DNA from: Zoogloea sp.
GTDB taxonomy: Bacteria > Pseudomonadota > Gammaproteobacteria > Burkholderiales > Rhodocyclaceae
NCBI RefSeq assembly: GCF_028689785.1
Contig: NZ_JAQVCN010000001.1
Span: 124,001-188,000, forward strand
Direction: 5' to 3'
DNA length: 64,000 nt
In this document: positions 34,294-43,503 of the stretch, in pieces
Position numbering within the stretch: the first letter of the stretch is position 1
Layout: each line of letters starts with the position of its first letter
Translations under genes and position numbers: made by a program
The notes under the pieces: model-generated
Database searches by the model: none
The model's input: only the letters and a program-made list of their open reading frames with translations
Told to the model about the DNA's origin: nothing

Positions 34294-35252
34294 TCGGAGG
34301 AATCCATCATGCCTTGAGAAGGCAGCCCTGGTGATCCGGGCTGCTCCAGGAAGAACTGCATGCCCCGACTCATCGCCGGCAGCCAGGCGGGGCCATGATC
34401 CTCGCCGGCCAGTTCGTGATAAGCCACCTTGCTCTCCCCGCCGGGCAGACGCCGCAGTTGCGCGGCCAGCGCCCGTGCCTCGGGGATCATGCTGCGGCTC
34501 CGGATGAGAGCCACGACATCGGGGGCGTAGTTGCCCTTCGGGGGGTCGTCCTCCAGGGCGCCAACGCTGATCTGCACGCGGGGCAGGCCCGCGGCGCCCT
34601 GACGGGAAGGCTGCCCTTTGACCACCCAGTGTTCGCGCCACCAGATCGATGGACTGGAGGCGATGAAGGTGGAGAAGCTGTCCGGCCGGGTCAGCAGTGC
34701 ATGCGTCACCAGCAGGCCACCGAAGGAGTGTCCGAACAGGGCCTGCCGTTTCCGGTCGATGACATAGCGCGCCTCGATCAGAGGTTTGAGCTCTCCTTCG
34801 ATGAAATCGAGAAAGACATCCGCTTCACCCCCGCCATCTGCAGCTCCGGCCCCCGTTCCACCAGGGGTGTAGTCGCGCCTGCGCGCCGCGACGTCGAAGT
34901 CCGCTTTACCCGGATAGCCGATGCCAACCACCAGAGGTGGCACATGGCCGGTCACTTCACGGCGTGCGGCGGCACCCCGTGCCAGGAAGGCCGCCACCGG
35001 AAAGGCTGCATTGCCATCAAGCACGTAAATCACCGGATGCCCCTCCGCCGGCGCGGGTGAAGACGGCTCGGCCACAAAGATCCGGTACGGATGTCCGCTG
35101 TTCCGGGCTTTGAGGTCCACCTGCCGTGCGGCGGGCAGAACCACCTCCGACCATCCATCATCCCCCCCGGCAGCCCCGGCCGGGAGTGCCACGGCAGCGA
35201 GCACCATGCCGACCAACACGCCCATTCCCACCAAGCAATCCCGGTTCATCAC
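34290..35252 (-). CDS. Periplasmic siderophore-esterase-like alpha/beta hydrolase
   Basis: A 320-residue exported hydrolase of the Fes/IroE esterase family. Signal peptide (VGMVLAAVALPAGAAGG), oxyanion region VIYVLDGNAAFPVA, nucleophile motif GHSFGGLL, a following SPSIWW, and a late acid/His region ELAGEDHGPAWLP. It probably cleaves an imported ester-type (for example catecholate trilactone) siderophore so the iron can be released. It overlaps both neighbours by 4 bp and sits between the receptor and membrane-protein genes. Confidence 0.87.
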   Translation of the reverse strand: MMNRDCLVGMGVLVGMVLAAVALPAGAAGGDDGWSEVVLPAARQVDLKARNSGHPYRIFVAEPSSPAPAEGHPVIYVLDGNAAFPVAAFLARGAAARREVTGHVPPLVVGIGYPGKADFDVAARRRDYTPGGTGAGAADGGGEADVFLDFIEGELKPLIEARYVIDRKRQALFGHSFGGLLVTHALLTRPDSFSTFIASSPSIWWREHWVVKGQPSRQGAAGLPRVQISVGALEDDPPKGNYAPDVVALIRSRSMIPEARALAAQLRRLPGGESKVAYHELAGEDHGPAWLPAMSRGMQFFLEQPGSPGLPSQGMMDSSE

Positions 35253-37414
35253 AGATCAAAGGTTGCCGAAGCCAACACCGTGCGCGGCGAACCCAGCGTC
35301 GCCATGGAATAGCTGTCGCTGAAGCTGCCGGACCAGTAGTGCTTGTCGAAGAGGTTGTTGATATTGAGCCGCAGGACCACCCGGCGCTGCTCCACGCTGG
35401 TCACATAGCGGGCGCCCACATCCACGGTGGTCCAGCTGGGGATCTGCTGCCGGTTGGCTGCATCGAGGTACTGACTGCTGGTGGTGATCACGCGACCGCT
35501 GAGGGTCAGCCCGGCGAGCCAGGGCGTATCCCATTCCCCCCCCAGGTTGCCTTGCCAGCGCGGCGCACCAATGGCTTCGTTGCCGTTGTAGCGGTCATAG
35601 GCGGTGCGGGTCTGCACGCCCCGGGTGTAGGTCACGCCGCCCAGCAACCGAACCGAGCGGGTCAGTTCGCCAAAGGTGTTCCACTCAAGGCCGCGGACGC
35701 GCTTCTCGCCCTCGTCGGTGTAGGTGGGATTGGTACTGCTGCCGATGGCCACCATGGTCGGCTTGGTGATTTCGAACAGGCTCAGCGTGTTCGCGAAACC
35801 ACCCTGAGTCCACTTTCCTCCCACTTCCTTCTGCTCGGTTTTATAGGGAGCAAAGACGAAGTTCCGGTTCGTCGCCAGGGTGTCGGAAACCGTATCCCCC
35901 CGGCTCAGCCCCTGCACATAATTGGCGTACAGGGAGATGGACGGCCCCCAGGGTTTCACCACCAGCGCCAGCGCAGGCGTGACGACGCTTTTGTCATACT
36001 TCGCAGTTGTGGCGCCGGTAGTTGCGCTGTAGTTGATGGTCTTGACGTTCTGATTGCGCACCCCAAGGGTCAGGCGGACGCGGTCATCGACGAAGGAGAG
36101 GGTGTCCACCAAGGCCAGACTGGACAAGGTCGTGTCGCTGGTCTTGGGTGCCCGACCCGGCGCCTGGGGCATTGCCAGCGTCGTCAGAGGTGTGTAGATG
36201 TTGGAGGTGACACCAGCCACCGAATTGGTGGCGGAGCCGCTCTCCTGCTCCAGGTGGGTCATATGCAGGACCAACTCATGCCCAACCCCCGCCGTCGCAA
36301 ACTGCGATCTCAGCCCTGCCTCCGACGACACGCTGTCGGTATAGGAGCGAGTACCGTTGGTGGTCGCCGTGAAATCGCCGTTGGCGGCGATGTTGCGCGC
36401 ATGGGTGCCGTTGATGAAGCCGACCGACTCAAAGTCCATCACCCCCAGCCCGGCAAAAGCCGTCACATAGCGGTTGAACTCGTACTCGGCCTTAGCCATA
36501 ACAGCCTTGCTCTCCAGTGTGCCATTGGCCCCCGGAAACAGATTCGTGCGGGGGCTGCGGGCATCGGGGATCGGAGTCGCCGCCTGGAACCAGTACATCG
36601 CCGGCGTACCGCCAGCAAACGACTCCTTGCTGTAGTAGGCATCGACCGATGCCTTGAGGGCCCGCCCCCGGTAATCGGCGGCAGCAGATACAAACTCACG
36701 TTTCTTGGACTGCCCGTCCAGATAGGTGTCCCCGTCGCTGAATGCGCCATTGATCCGCAGCCCCAGCTCCTTACCCTCACCGAAACGGCGCCCGAGATCC
36801 AGACTGGTGCCGAATTGGCTCTTGGACTGGTACCCCACCGACACCCGGCTCAAGGGAGCGTCACCCGCGCGCTTGGGCACCAGATTGATCACGCCTCCCA
36901 CCCCACCACCCGGCGGCATGCCAGTAAACAAGGCGCCCGGGCCCTTCAGCACCTCGACCCGCTCCACCGCTTCCAGGGGCGCGTGGCCACTGGGTGCAAG
37001 GCCGAACATGCCATCAAGGGCAAGCTCCGAGGCGCTCACGTCGAAGCCGCGGATACGGTAGTTCTCATAGGCATGGCCACTAGAGGTCGTGAAGCGCACC
37101 GACGGGTCATTGGCCATCACGTCCGCCACGTTTCGCGCCTGCTGGTCGGCGATCAACTCGGCCGTATAACTGGTGATGTTGAAGGGCGTGTCCATCACGT
37201 CCTGATTACCCAACCCCCCAAGGCGTGCCCCCCGGGCTACCTGACGCCCCGCCTGGAGCGCAGGCAGATCGGACGCCCGCTCCGCGTCCACCGATACCTT
37301 GACCGCAGGCAGGGTTACATCCCCTGCCCCGCCTGGAGCGACCTGCGCCAAAGCCAATGCCGGACACACGATCGTGCCGATAGCCAGCGCGACCGGAGTC
37401 ATTCGCAACGCCAT
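35249..37414 (-). CDS. TonB-dependent siderophore receptor
   Basis: A 721-residue outer-membrane receptor with signal peptide (ALAIGTIVCPALALAQ). The plug domain has DTPFNITSYTAELIADQQARNVADVMANDPSV, YENYRIRGFDVS and VERVEVLKGPGALFTGMPPGGGVGGVINLVPKRA. The barrel ends in the canonical terminal Phe-containing strand (RTVLASATFDL). No N-terminal signalling domain, so it is not a FecA-type transducer. It is first in the operon, with a Fur box 116-130 nt upstream. The siderophore is unknown, but the next gene suggests an ester-containing one. Confidence 0.92.
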   Translation of the reverse strand: MALRMTPVALAIGTIVCPALALAQVAPGGAGDVTLPAVKVSVDAERASDLPALQAGRQVARGARLGGLGNQDVMDTPFNITSYTAELIADQQARNVADVMANDPSVRFTTSSGHAYENYRIRGFDVSASELALDGMFGLAPSGHAPLEAVERVEVLKGPGALFTGMPPGGGVGGVINLVPKRAGDAPLSRVSVGYQSKSQFGTSLDLGRRFGEGKELGLRINGAFSDGDTYLDGQSKKREFVSAAADYRGRALKASVDAYYSKESFAGGTPAMYWFQAATPIPDARSPRTNLFPGANGTLESKAVMAKAEYEFNRYVTAFAGLGVMDFESVGFINGTHARNIAANGDFTATTNGTRSYTDSVSSEAGLRSQFATAGVGHELVLHMTHLEQESGSATNSVAGVTSNIYTPLTTLAMPQAPGRAPKTSDTTLSSLALVDTLSFVDDRVRLTLGVRNQNVKTINYSATTGATTAKYDKSVVTPALALVVKPWGPSISLYANYVQGLSRGDTVSDTLATNRNFVFAPYKTEQKEVGGKWTQGGFANTLSLFEITKPTMVAIGSSTNPTYTDEGEKRVRGLEWNTFGELTRSVRLLGGVTYTRGVQTRTAYDRYNGNEAIGAPRWQGNLGGEWDTPWLAGLTLSGRVITTSSQYLDAANRQQIPSWTTVDVGARYVTSVEQRRVVLRLNINNLFDKHYWSGSFSDSYSMATLGSPRTVLASATFDL

Positions 37415-37529
37415 GTTTCTTTATCTCCCTGAATGGATAAGACACTGGCTGGCGATGGCTGGCTTGTGCACAAGTCTGAGGATGCAGACCAGATCGAGCT
37501 GGAACCCTCAGAGAAGCGTCAATTTTAAA

Positions 37530-37544
37530 TGAGAATAACTATCA
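37530..37544. promoter_or_regulatory. Fur box before the siderophore-receptor operon
   Basis: TGAGAAT-A-ACTATCA matches the 7-1-7 Fur consensus (TGATAAT-A-ATTATCA) at 12 of 14 arm positions. It lies in the divergent region and could also affect the Cys-cluster gene at 37660. Confidence 0.8.
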
Positions 37545-37659
37545 TTTCAACACCGGCAACAAGTGAAGCAGACAATGCATGGCGGCAAAGCCCCTTGAAC
37601 AGCCATCAGACATGCCAGAATTCGTCCCCCATCAGAAACGAGCTATAGCGCCTGCCGCG

Positions 37660-37974
37660 ATGTCTTCCCCCAACCCTTGCCTTGACTGTGGTGCCTGCTG
37701 CGCCAGCTTCCGGGTGTCCTTTTATTGGTCGGAAGCTGAGGCCCGCGGCGTGCCGGCTGCGCTCACCGAGCAGGTCAATGCGTGGTTCAGCTGCATGGCT
37801 GGCACCAACCAGGCGCACCCACGCTGCACTGCGCTTGAGGGCCAGGTCGGCGGTGCAACCCACTGCCGCGTCTATGCGCAGCGCCCATCCCCGTGCCGCG
37901 AGGTGGAAGCCGGTGACAGCCAATGCGCAAAGGCCCGGGCACGGCATGGCCTGCCTGCCCTGTTTTGCGAATGA
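37660..37974 (+). CDS. YkgJ-family cysteine-cluster protein
   Basis: 104 residues from ATG 37660; an upstream ATG at 37579 adds 27 residues without family character. A cysteine-rich protein with NPCLDCGACC at the N-terminus, HCRVYAQRPSPCREVE and a terminal FCE, a putative zinc or iron cluster-binding family of unknown role. It is divergent from the siderophore receptor. It ends 73 nt before the iron-binding protein gene. Confidence 0.82.
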   Translation: MSSPNPCLDCGACCASFRVSFYWSEAEARGVPAALTEQVNAWFSCMAGTNQAHPRCTALEGQVGGATHCRVYAQRPSPCREVEAGDSQCAKARARHGLPALFCE

Positions 37975-38047
37975 CTTGCATTTGCAAACAGCAACAAGTC
38001 TCGATAACATCAATCGGGTTTCTTATCTTTGCAGCATCGACCCGACC

Positions 38048-39073
38048 ATGACCAAGCTGAAAACCCTTGCCGCCCTGCTGGCCGCCAGCGTCACACTGGG
38101 CAACACGGCGCTTGCCGCCGATACCGAGCTGAACCTGTACACCGCCCGCCACTACCAGACCGACGAGGCGCTCTACAGCAATTTCACCGCTCGCACCGGC
38201 ATCAAGATCAACCGCATCGAGGGCAAGGAAGAAGAGCTGCTGGAGCGCATCCGCAACGAAGGCAAGAACAGCCCGGCCGACGTCTTCATCACCGTAGACG
38301 CCGCGCGACTGGCCGCTGCCGACCAGTACGGCATCTTCGCCGACGTCGACTCCCCTGCTCTCAAGGCCGCCATTCCAGCGCATCTGCACACCAACCGCTG
38401 GTTCGCCTTTTCAACCCGCGCCCGGGTCATCGTCTACAACAAGCTCGACGTGAAGGCTGACCAGGTGCGCAACTACGAAGACCTGGCCAAGCCCGAACTG
38501 AAGGGCAAGGTGTGCACCCGCTCCGGCAACCACCCCTACAACCTGTCCCTGGGTTCGGCCCTGATCCAGCACATCGGAGCTGCCAAGACCGAGGAATGGG
38601 CCCGCGGCCTGGTAGCCAACTTCGCCCGCGCCCCCAAGGGCGGCGACACCGACCAGATCAAGGCCGTCGGCGCCGGCGAATGCGGCGTTGCCCTGGTCAA
38701 TTCCTACTACCTGGCCCGCATGTTCAAGTCCACCAAACCCGAAGACCAGAAAGCCGTGGAGCGCATTGGCGTGGTGTGGCCCAACCAGTCCAGCTTCGGC
38801 GCCCACATCAACATCTCCGGCGGCGGCATGCTGAAGACCGCACCCCACAAGGAAGCCGCGGTCAAGTTCCTGGAGTATCTGGCCTCCCCCGAAGCCCAGG
38901 ATTACTTCGCCAACGGCAACAACGAATGGCCGGTGGTAGCCGGCGTGAAAGTCTCCAACCGCGGCCTCGACGCCATGGGCAAGAACTTCAAGACCGACAC
39001 CCTGCCGGTAGGCAAGCTCGCCGACACCGTGATCGAAGCCCAGAAAATCTACGACCGGGCCGGCTTCCGCTAA
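38048..39073 (+). CDS. Periplasmic Fe(III)-binding protein (FbpA/FutA type)
   Basis: A 341-residue precursor with signal peptide (LAALLAASVTLGNTALAA). The mature protein starts ELNLYTARHYQTDEALYSNFTARTGIKINRIEG and has SPADVFITVDAARL, KVCTRSGNHPYNLSLGSALI, and the double-Tyr iron-ligand motif NSYYLARM. It captures ferric iron in the periplasm for an FbpBC-type ABC permease, but no permease or ATPase gene is adjacent, so it must work with one encoded elsewhere. A terminator hairpin follows. Confidence 0.92.
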   Translation: MTKLKTLAALLAASVTLGNTALAADTELNLYTARHYQTDEALYSNFTARTGIKINRIEGKEEELLERIRNEGKNSPADVFITVDAARLAAADQYGIFADVDSPALKAAIPAHLHTNRWFAFSTRARVIVYNKLDVKADQVRNYEDLAKPELKGKVCTRSGNHPYNLSLGSALIQHIGAAKTEEWARGLVANFARAPKGGDTDQIKAVGAGECGVALVNSYYLARMFKSTKPEDQKAVERIGVVWPNQSSFGAHINISGGGMLKTAPHKEAAVKFLEYLASPEAQDYFANGNNEWPVVAGVKVSNRGLDAMGKNFKTDTLPVGKLADTVIEAQKIYDRAGFR

Positions 39074-39101
39074 GCCTGCGCCCAACACCTGCAGCACCTC
39101 G

Positions 39102-39135
39102 AAGGCCGGGAAGTTCCCGGCCTTTACCTTTTTTG
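39102..39135 (+). terminator. Intrinsic terminator
   Basis: AAGGCCGGGA-AGT-TCCCGGCCTT followed by T-rich sequence, just after the iron-binding-protein gene. Confidence 0.85.
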
Positions 39136-39155
39136 ACGCGGCGCAGCGCACTTAT

Positions 39156-39170
39156 TGCCAATCATTCTCA
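39156..39170. promoter_or_regulatory. Fur box before the second siderophore receptor
   Basis: TGCCAAT-C-ATTCTCA, 11 of 14 arm positions of the Fur 7-1-7 consensus, about 110 nt before the receptor ATG and in an AT-rich promoter-like stretch. Confidence 0.7.
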
Positions 39171-39280
39171 TTAACATTACAATTGAAACAAGATCCTACA
39201 GGCAAGCCAGCCATCAGCTAGCCAAGCCAGCCAGCCTCAGGTCGTGAAAACTCACCAATCCATCACGAGAGGCTTTTGCC

Positions 39281-41551
39281 ATGGCTCACAAGAAGACCCG
39301 CCGCGCCGCGGACCGTCACCGAACCCCCGCCACCCTTGCTGCACCGACGCCCGAGAAGATCGTGCTGCCGCTAGGCGCCATGATGTTCGCCGCTTCCATG
39401 GGCGCCTTTGCCCAAACGCCCGCCCAGAGCGAAGAGAAGACCCTCAAGCCGGTAGTCGTCAAGGCCGACGCCGAGCGTGAGCAGGAAGGCAAGAACACCC
39501 TGCGCACCACTACCACCCGCATCGGCAAGGGCAAGCAGGATCTGCGCGACATTCCCCAGTCCGTCACCGTGGTCACTGAAAAGCTGATGGACGACCGCAA
39601 GATCGACACCGTCAAGGAAGCCCTCAAAATGACCTCCGGCGTCACCTTCCTGGCGGCCGAGGGCGGTGAGGAGGATATTCGTCTGCGCGGCTTCCCCCTC
39701 AACACCACCGGGGATCTGTTCATCGACGGCATGCGCGACCCCGCCTTCTACGACCGGGACACCTTCAACTTCGACCGCATCGAAGTGCTGCGCGGCTCCG
39801 CCTCCATGCTCTTTGGCCGTGGCTCCACGGGCGGTGCGGTCAACCAGGTAAACAAGCAGGCCCGCCTGCTCGACGAAACCCAGGTGGACCTGACCCTGGG
39901 CAGCCACCAGTACCGCCGTGTGGTGGCCGATGTAAACATCCGGACGGGTGAAGACTCAGCGCTGCGCATCAACGCCATGCGCACCCTTGCCGACAACAAC
40001 GGCGCGGGCAGCAGCCTGGACAAGTACGGTTTTGCCGCCGACTACCGCTGGGGCATCGGCAGCCGCGACGAATTCGAAGTTGGCTTCTTCTACCTGGAAA
40101 ACAACAACGGCATCAACTACGGCCTGCCCTACATCCGCAAGAGCGCCACCGATGCGAGCCTGACCACCATCCCGGTCGACCCGAAGAGCTACTACGGTGC
40201 CACCAGCGATTACAACCGCGGCTCTGCCGGCTACGCCAGCTTTGCCCACACTCACCGCTTCTCCAGCGACACCGAGCTGGTTACCAAGGTACGCAAAGGT
40301 GACTTCAACCGCGACCAACGGGCCAGCACGGTACGCATCGCCGGCGCCGCGCTGCAGCCCGGCGGCATCCTGGCCACCCGCGAGAACTTCAGCAACGACA
40401 CCGTGCTGAACCGGGGCACCCAGAACAAGATCCAGAGCATGGAGAACCTGTTCGCCCAGAGCGACCTGTCCACCAAGTTCGAAGCCCTTGGCTTGAAGCA
40501 CGAGGTGCTGACCGGCGTGGACTTCGCCTGGGAGAAGAAGATCGTCCGCGGCGCCCGCAACGCCGCTCAAGGCGGCGTCACCGTCCCCAACAAGCCCACC
40601 ACCACCGTTGGCGGCGGCGGTACCGGCTGGGTTGACGAAGACGCGCGCACCATCAGCAAAACCGGTGAGTTCGAGAGCCTGTCTGCCGGCGTGTATGCCC
40701 AGGATCTGGTCCAGGTTGCCCCCCACTGGAAGCTGCTGGCCGGCCTGCGCTACGACGCCATGTCGGCCCAGTACGACACCTTCAACCTGACCACCAACGC
40801 TATCACCAACTACCAGCAGTCGATCTACAAGATGAGCAACCGCTTCGGTGTGCTCTTCCAACCGACCGACCGGCACTCCTTCCACCTGTCCTACGGCACC
40901 TCCTTCAACACCTCGGGTGACACCTACTCCTACAGTGCGGTTAACGTGAACACCCCGCCCGAGAAGAGCATGAACGTCGAACTGGGCGCCAAGATCGACT
41001 CGGCCGACCGCCGCATGAGCAGCCGCTTTGCCCTGTTCCGTGGGGTCAAGCTCAACGAACGCAACACCGACCCGCTGCTCAACATCGCCGTGCTGTCGGG
41101 CAAGCGCCACGCCACCGGGTTTGAAACCGACGTGATCGGCAAGATCACCCCGCGCTGGGAGCTCTACGGCTCCTACACCTGGATCTGGGACGCCGAGATC
41201 GACAAGGGTGCGGAAGGTGCCGAAGGCGTGGGCCGCCGCCCGTCGCTGATTCCGAAGCACCAGGGCACCCTGTGGAGCACCTACCAAGTCACCGAGAAGC
41301 TGCGTGTCGGCGCCGGCGCCAATGGCCGCACCCGGATGACCCCCAACCGCAACCCGGCGGGCCTCTACTCCGACAGCTACGTGACCTACGACGCCATGGC
41401 CGAGTATGAAGTGCTTGCCGAGCGGCTCACCGTCAAGGCCAACTTCATCAACCTGACCAACAAGTTCTACTCCGACTCCCTGTATGCCAACGGGCACTAC
41501 GTGCCGGGCGTCGGCCGGACCTTCTACCTCACGGGTACGCTGAAGTTCTGA
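39281..41551 (+). CDS. TonB-dependent catecholate siderophore receptor (Fiu-like)
   Basis: A 756-residue receptor with a long basic N-terminus before a hydrophobic signal segment (LPLGAMMFAASMGAFAQ), as in Fiu. The plug reads DLRDIPQSVTVVTEKLMDDRKIDTVKEALKMTSGVTF, EDIRLRGFPLNTTGDLFIDGMRD, IEVLRGSASMLFGRGSTGGAVNQVNK. The barrel ends GRTFYLTGTLKF with terminal Phe. The neighbour PiuC-type hydroxylase is the usual partner of Fiu/PiuA receptors for catecholates and their breakdown products. Fur box upstream. Confidence 0.92.
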   Translation: MAHKKTRRAADRHRTPATLAAPTPEKIVLPLGAMMFAASMGAFAQTPAQSEEKTLKPVVVKADAEREQEGKNTLRTTTTRIGKGKQDLRDIPQSVTVVTEKLMDDRKIDTVKEALKMTSGVTFLAAEGGEEDIRLRGFPLNTTGDLFIDGMRDPAFYDRDTFNFDRIEVLRGSASMLFGRGSTGGAVNQVNKQARLLDETQVDLTLGSHQYRRVVADVNIRTGEDSALRINAMRTLADNNGAGSSLDKYGFAADYRWGIGSRDEFEVGFFYLENNNGINYGLPYIRKSATDASLTTIPVDPKSYYGATSDYNRGSAGYASFAHTHRFSSDTELVTKVRKGDFNRDQRASTVRIAGAALQPGGILATRENFSNDTVLNRGTQNKIQSMENLFAQSDLSTKFEALGLKHEVLTGVDFAWEKKIVRGARNAAQGGVTVPNKPTTTVGGGGTGWVDEDARTISKTGEFESLSAGVYAQDLVQVAPHWKLLAGLRYDAMSAQYDTFNLTTNAITNYQQSIYKMSNRFGVLFQPTDRHSFHLSYGTSFNTSGDTYSYSAVNVNTPPEKSMNVELGAKIDSADRRMSSRFALFRGVKLNERNTDPLLNIAVLSGKRHATGFETDVIGKITPRWELYGSYTWIWDAEIDKGAEGAEGVGRRPSLIPKHQGTLWSTYQVTEKLRVGAGANGRTRMTPNRNPAGLYSDSYVTYDAMAEYEVLAERLTVKANFINLTNKFYSDSLYANGHYVPGVGRTFYLTGTLKF

Positions 41552-41619
41552 TCCGGCAAGGGTGAGGAAGGGGTGAGCTTGATCAAGCGCAAGGTCACCC
41601 TGGGTGGAAAAGCTTGTAA

Positions 41620-41634
41620 TGACACGCATTCTCA
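41620..41634. promoter_or_regulatory. Weak Fur-like box before the hydroxylase gene
   Basis: TGACACG-C-ATTCTCA matches the Fur consensus at 10 of 14 arm positions. It lies 51-65 nt before the hydroxylase ATG. This would give the hydroxylase its own iron-responsive promoter. Confidence 0.4.
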
Positions 41635-41684
41635 AAGCAATCTGATACCACCCTCCTCACCCGCAACCCAGTGCCCCTTCAGCC

Positions 41685-42368
41685 ATGCTCCTCCAGATCC
41701 CTGAACTCCTCAACGCCGACGAAGTCCGCCAGGCGCGCCAGGCCCTCGCCGACGCCCCCTGGGCTGATGGCCGCGACAGTGCCGGCCCCCAGGCCGCCAC
41801 CGTCAAGAACAACCAGCAACTGCCCCACGACTGCGCCCCTGCCAGCCTGATCCGTCAGCTGGTATTGCGCGCCATCGACCGGCACCCCCTCTTCCTCACC
41901 GCCGCCCTGCCCAAGAAGATCTTCACCCCCCGGGTGAATCGCTACGGCGGCGACACGCCCTATTACGGCGGTCACGTGGACAACGCCATCCGCTTTCGCG
42001 CCGACACCGGCGAGCGGGTACGCACCGACGTGTCATGCACCGTTTTCCTGGCCGAGCCCAACGAATACGAAGGCGGCGAGCTGCTGGTCCAGGACACCTA
42101 TGGCGCCCGTGGCGTCAAGCTGCCCGCGGGCCACGCAGTCCTCTACCCGGGCACCAGCATCCACGAAGTCACCCCGGTCACCCGCGGCCACCGCCTCGCC
42201 TGTTTCTTCTGGATCGAGAGCATGGTGCGTAGTGACGAGCAGCGCCGCCTGCTCTTCGACCTGGACATGACCATCATGCGTCTACGCGAGAAGGACGGCG
42301 AGACGGCTGAAGCCGTATCCCTCACCGGCACCTATCACAACCTGCTGCGCATGTGGGCCGACACCTGA
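41685..42368 (+). CDS. piuC: PiuC/YbiX-type Fe(II)/2-oxoglutarate hydroxylase
   Basis: 227 residues, the usual PKHD-type length. The Fe(II) triad is visible: HVDNAI (His and Asp) and IHEVTPV (His), with [13 protein letters not shown] supplying the 2-oxoglutarate Arg. [21 protein letters not shown] is the family signature. PiuC-type enzymes are encoded beside catecholate receptors under Fur control; their substrate is still unproven but is thought to be an imported siderophore. The next gene starts 4 nt later. Confidence 0.93.
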   Translation: MLLQIPELLNADEVRQARQALADAPWADGRDSAGPQAATVKNNQQLPHDCAPASLIRQLVLRAIDRHPLFLTAALPKKIFTPRVNRYGGDTPYYGGHVDNAIRFRADTGERVRTDVSCTVFLAEPNEYEGGELLVQDTYGARGVKLPAGHAVLYPGTSIHEVTPVTRGHRLACFFWIESMVRSDEQRRLLFDLDMTIMRLREKDGETAEAVSLTGTYHNLLRMWADT

Positions 42369-42371
42369 GCC

Positions 42372-43496
42372 ATGAACACCCGCAACACCCTGCCCGATGG
42401 CGTGATCTCCCTCCCCGCCCATGAGGCCCACGCCCGCCAAGTGCTAGACGCCAACGCCTGGGCCTACTTTGCCGGCGGTGCGGCCGACGAGCACACCCTG
42501 CGCGCCAACCCCGCCGCCTGGGAGGCCCTGCGCCTGCATCCGCGCATTCTGCGGCCGGTGGCCGGTGGTCACACCCGGGTCAGCCTGCTGGGGCGCAGCC
42601 TCGCTCACCCCATCCTGCTCGCCCCGGTGGCCTACCAGCGCATGGCCCACCCCGACGGCGAGCTGGGCAGCGCGGTGGCGGCTTCGGCCCAGGAGGCCGG
42701 GGTGGTGCTCAGCACCCAGGCCAGCACTCCCCTTGAGGCCGTCGCCGACGCCATCCGTGAAGACGCCGACCGGGGCCCCCTGTGGTTCCAGCTCTACCTG
42801 CAACACGACCGGGGTTTCAACATCGAACTGATCCGGCGTGCCGAGGCCGCCGGCTACGAAGCTCTGGTCCTCACTGTGGACGCCCCCTGCAACGGCGCCC
42901 GGGACCGGGAGCGGGCAGCCGGCTTCCGCCTGCCCCCGGGCATCAGTGCAGTCAATCTGGCGAGCCTGCCGCCGCGCCCTGCGCGGGATCTGGCCCCCGG
43001 CCGCAGCGGCCTTTTCGACGATCTGCTCCACGACGCGCCCACCTGGGACGACATTGCCTGGCTGCAGGCCCAGACCCGCCTGCCGGTGATTCTGAAAGGG
43101 GTGCTCCACCCCGACGATGCCCTGGAAGCCGCACGCCAGCATGTCGGAGGGATCATCGTCTCCAACCACGGCGGACGTACCCTCGATACCCTGTCCACCA
43201 CCGCCGACGCCCTGCCGGCAGTGGTCGATGCGGTGGGCGGCAGCCTGCCCGTACTGGTAGACGGCGGCATCCGCCGTGGCACCGACGTGCTCAAGGCCAT
43301 GGCCCTGGGTGCCAGTGCCGTGCTTATCGGCCGCCCCTACATCTTTGGCCTGGCCAACGCCGGGGCCCTGGGCGTTGCCCACGTCATCCGCCTGCTGCGC
43401 GATGAGCTGGAGATCGCCATGGCCCTGTGCGGAGCCCGCACGTTGCAGAAGCTGCCCGACGGGCTGCTGGGCAAGCCCCTGCAGCCCGTCCGCTGA
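42372..43496 (+). CDS. FMN-dependent alpha-hydroxyacid oxidase/dehydrogenase
   Basis: A 374-residue enzyme of the lactate/glycolate oxidase family. FMN and substrate motifs: AYFAGGAADEHTLRAN, ILLAPVAYQRMAHPDGE, WFQLYLQHDRG, LTVDAPCNGARDRE, ILKGVLHPDDA, and the catalytic His/Arg segment VSNHGGRTLDTLSTTADALP, followed by VLVDGGIRRGTDVLKAMALGA. It oxidises a 2-hydroxy acid to a 2-keto acid. Cotranscribed with piuC at 4-nt spacing, so the substrate may be a siderophore-derived hydroxy acid. It converges with the chemoreceptor gene, 7 bp apart. Confidence 0.9.
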   Translation: MNTRNTLPDGVISLPAHEAHARQVLDANAWAYFAGGAADEHTLRANPAAWEALRLHPRILRPVAGGHTRVSLLGRSLAHPILLAPVAYQRMAHPDGELGSAVAASAQEAGVVLSTQASTPLEAVADAIREDADRGPLWFQLYLQHDRGFNIELIRRAEAAGYEALVLTVDAPCNGARDRERAAGFRLPPGISAVNLASLPPRPARDLAPGRSGLFDDLLHDAPTWDDIAWLQAQTRLPVILKGVLHPDDALEAARQHVGGIIVSNHGGRTLDTLSTTADALPAVVDAVGGSLPVLVDGGIRRGTDVLKAMALGASAVLIGRPYIFGLANAGALGVAHVIRLLRDELEIAMALCGARTLQKLPDGLLGKPLQPVR

Positions 43497-43503
43497 ACCT
43501 GCG

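Noticed and set aside
35126-37432. A long plus-strand open frame opposite the siderophore receptor
   Set aside because: The receptor on the minus strand has complete plug and barrel motifs; the opposite frame has no recognisable family or ribosome site.
37974-38047. Possible Fur box before the Fe(III)-binding-protein gene
   Set aside because: The best match (around CGATAACATCAATCG) fits the 7-1-7 consensus poorly, so I did not call it.
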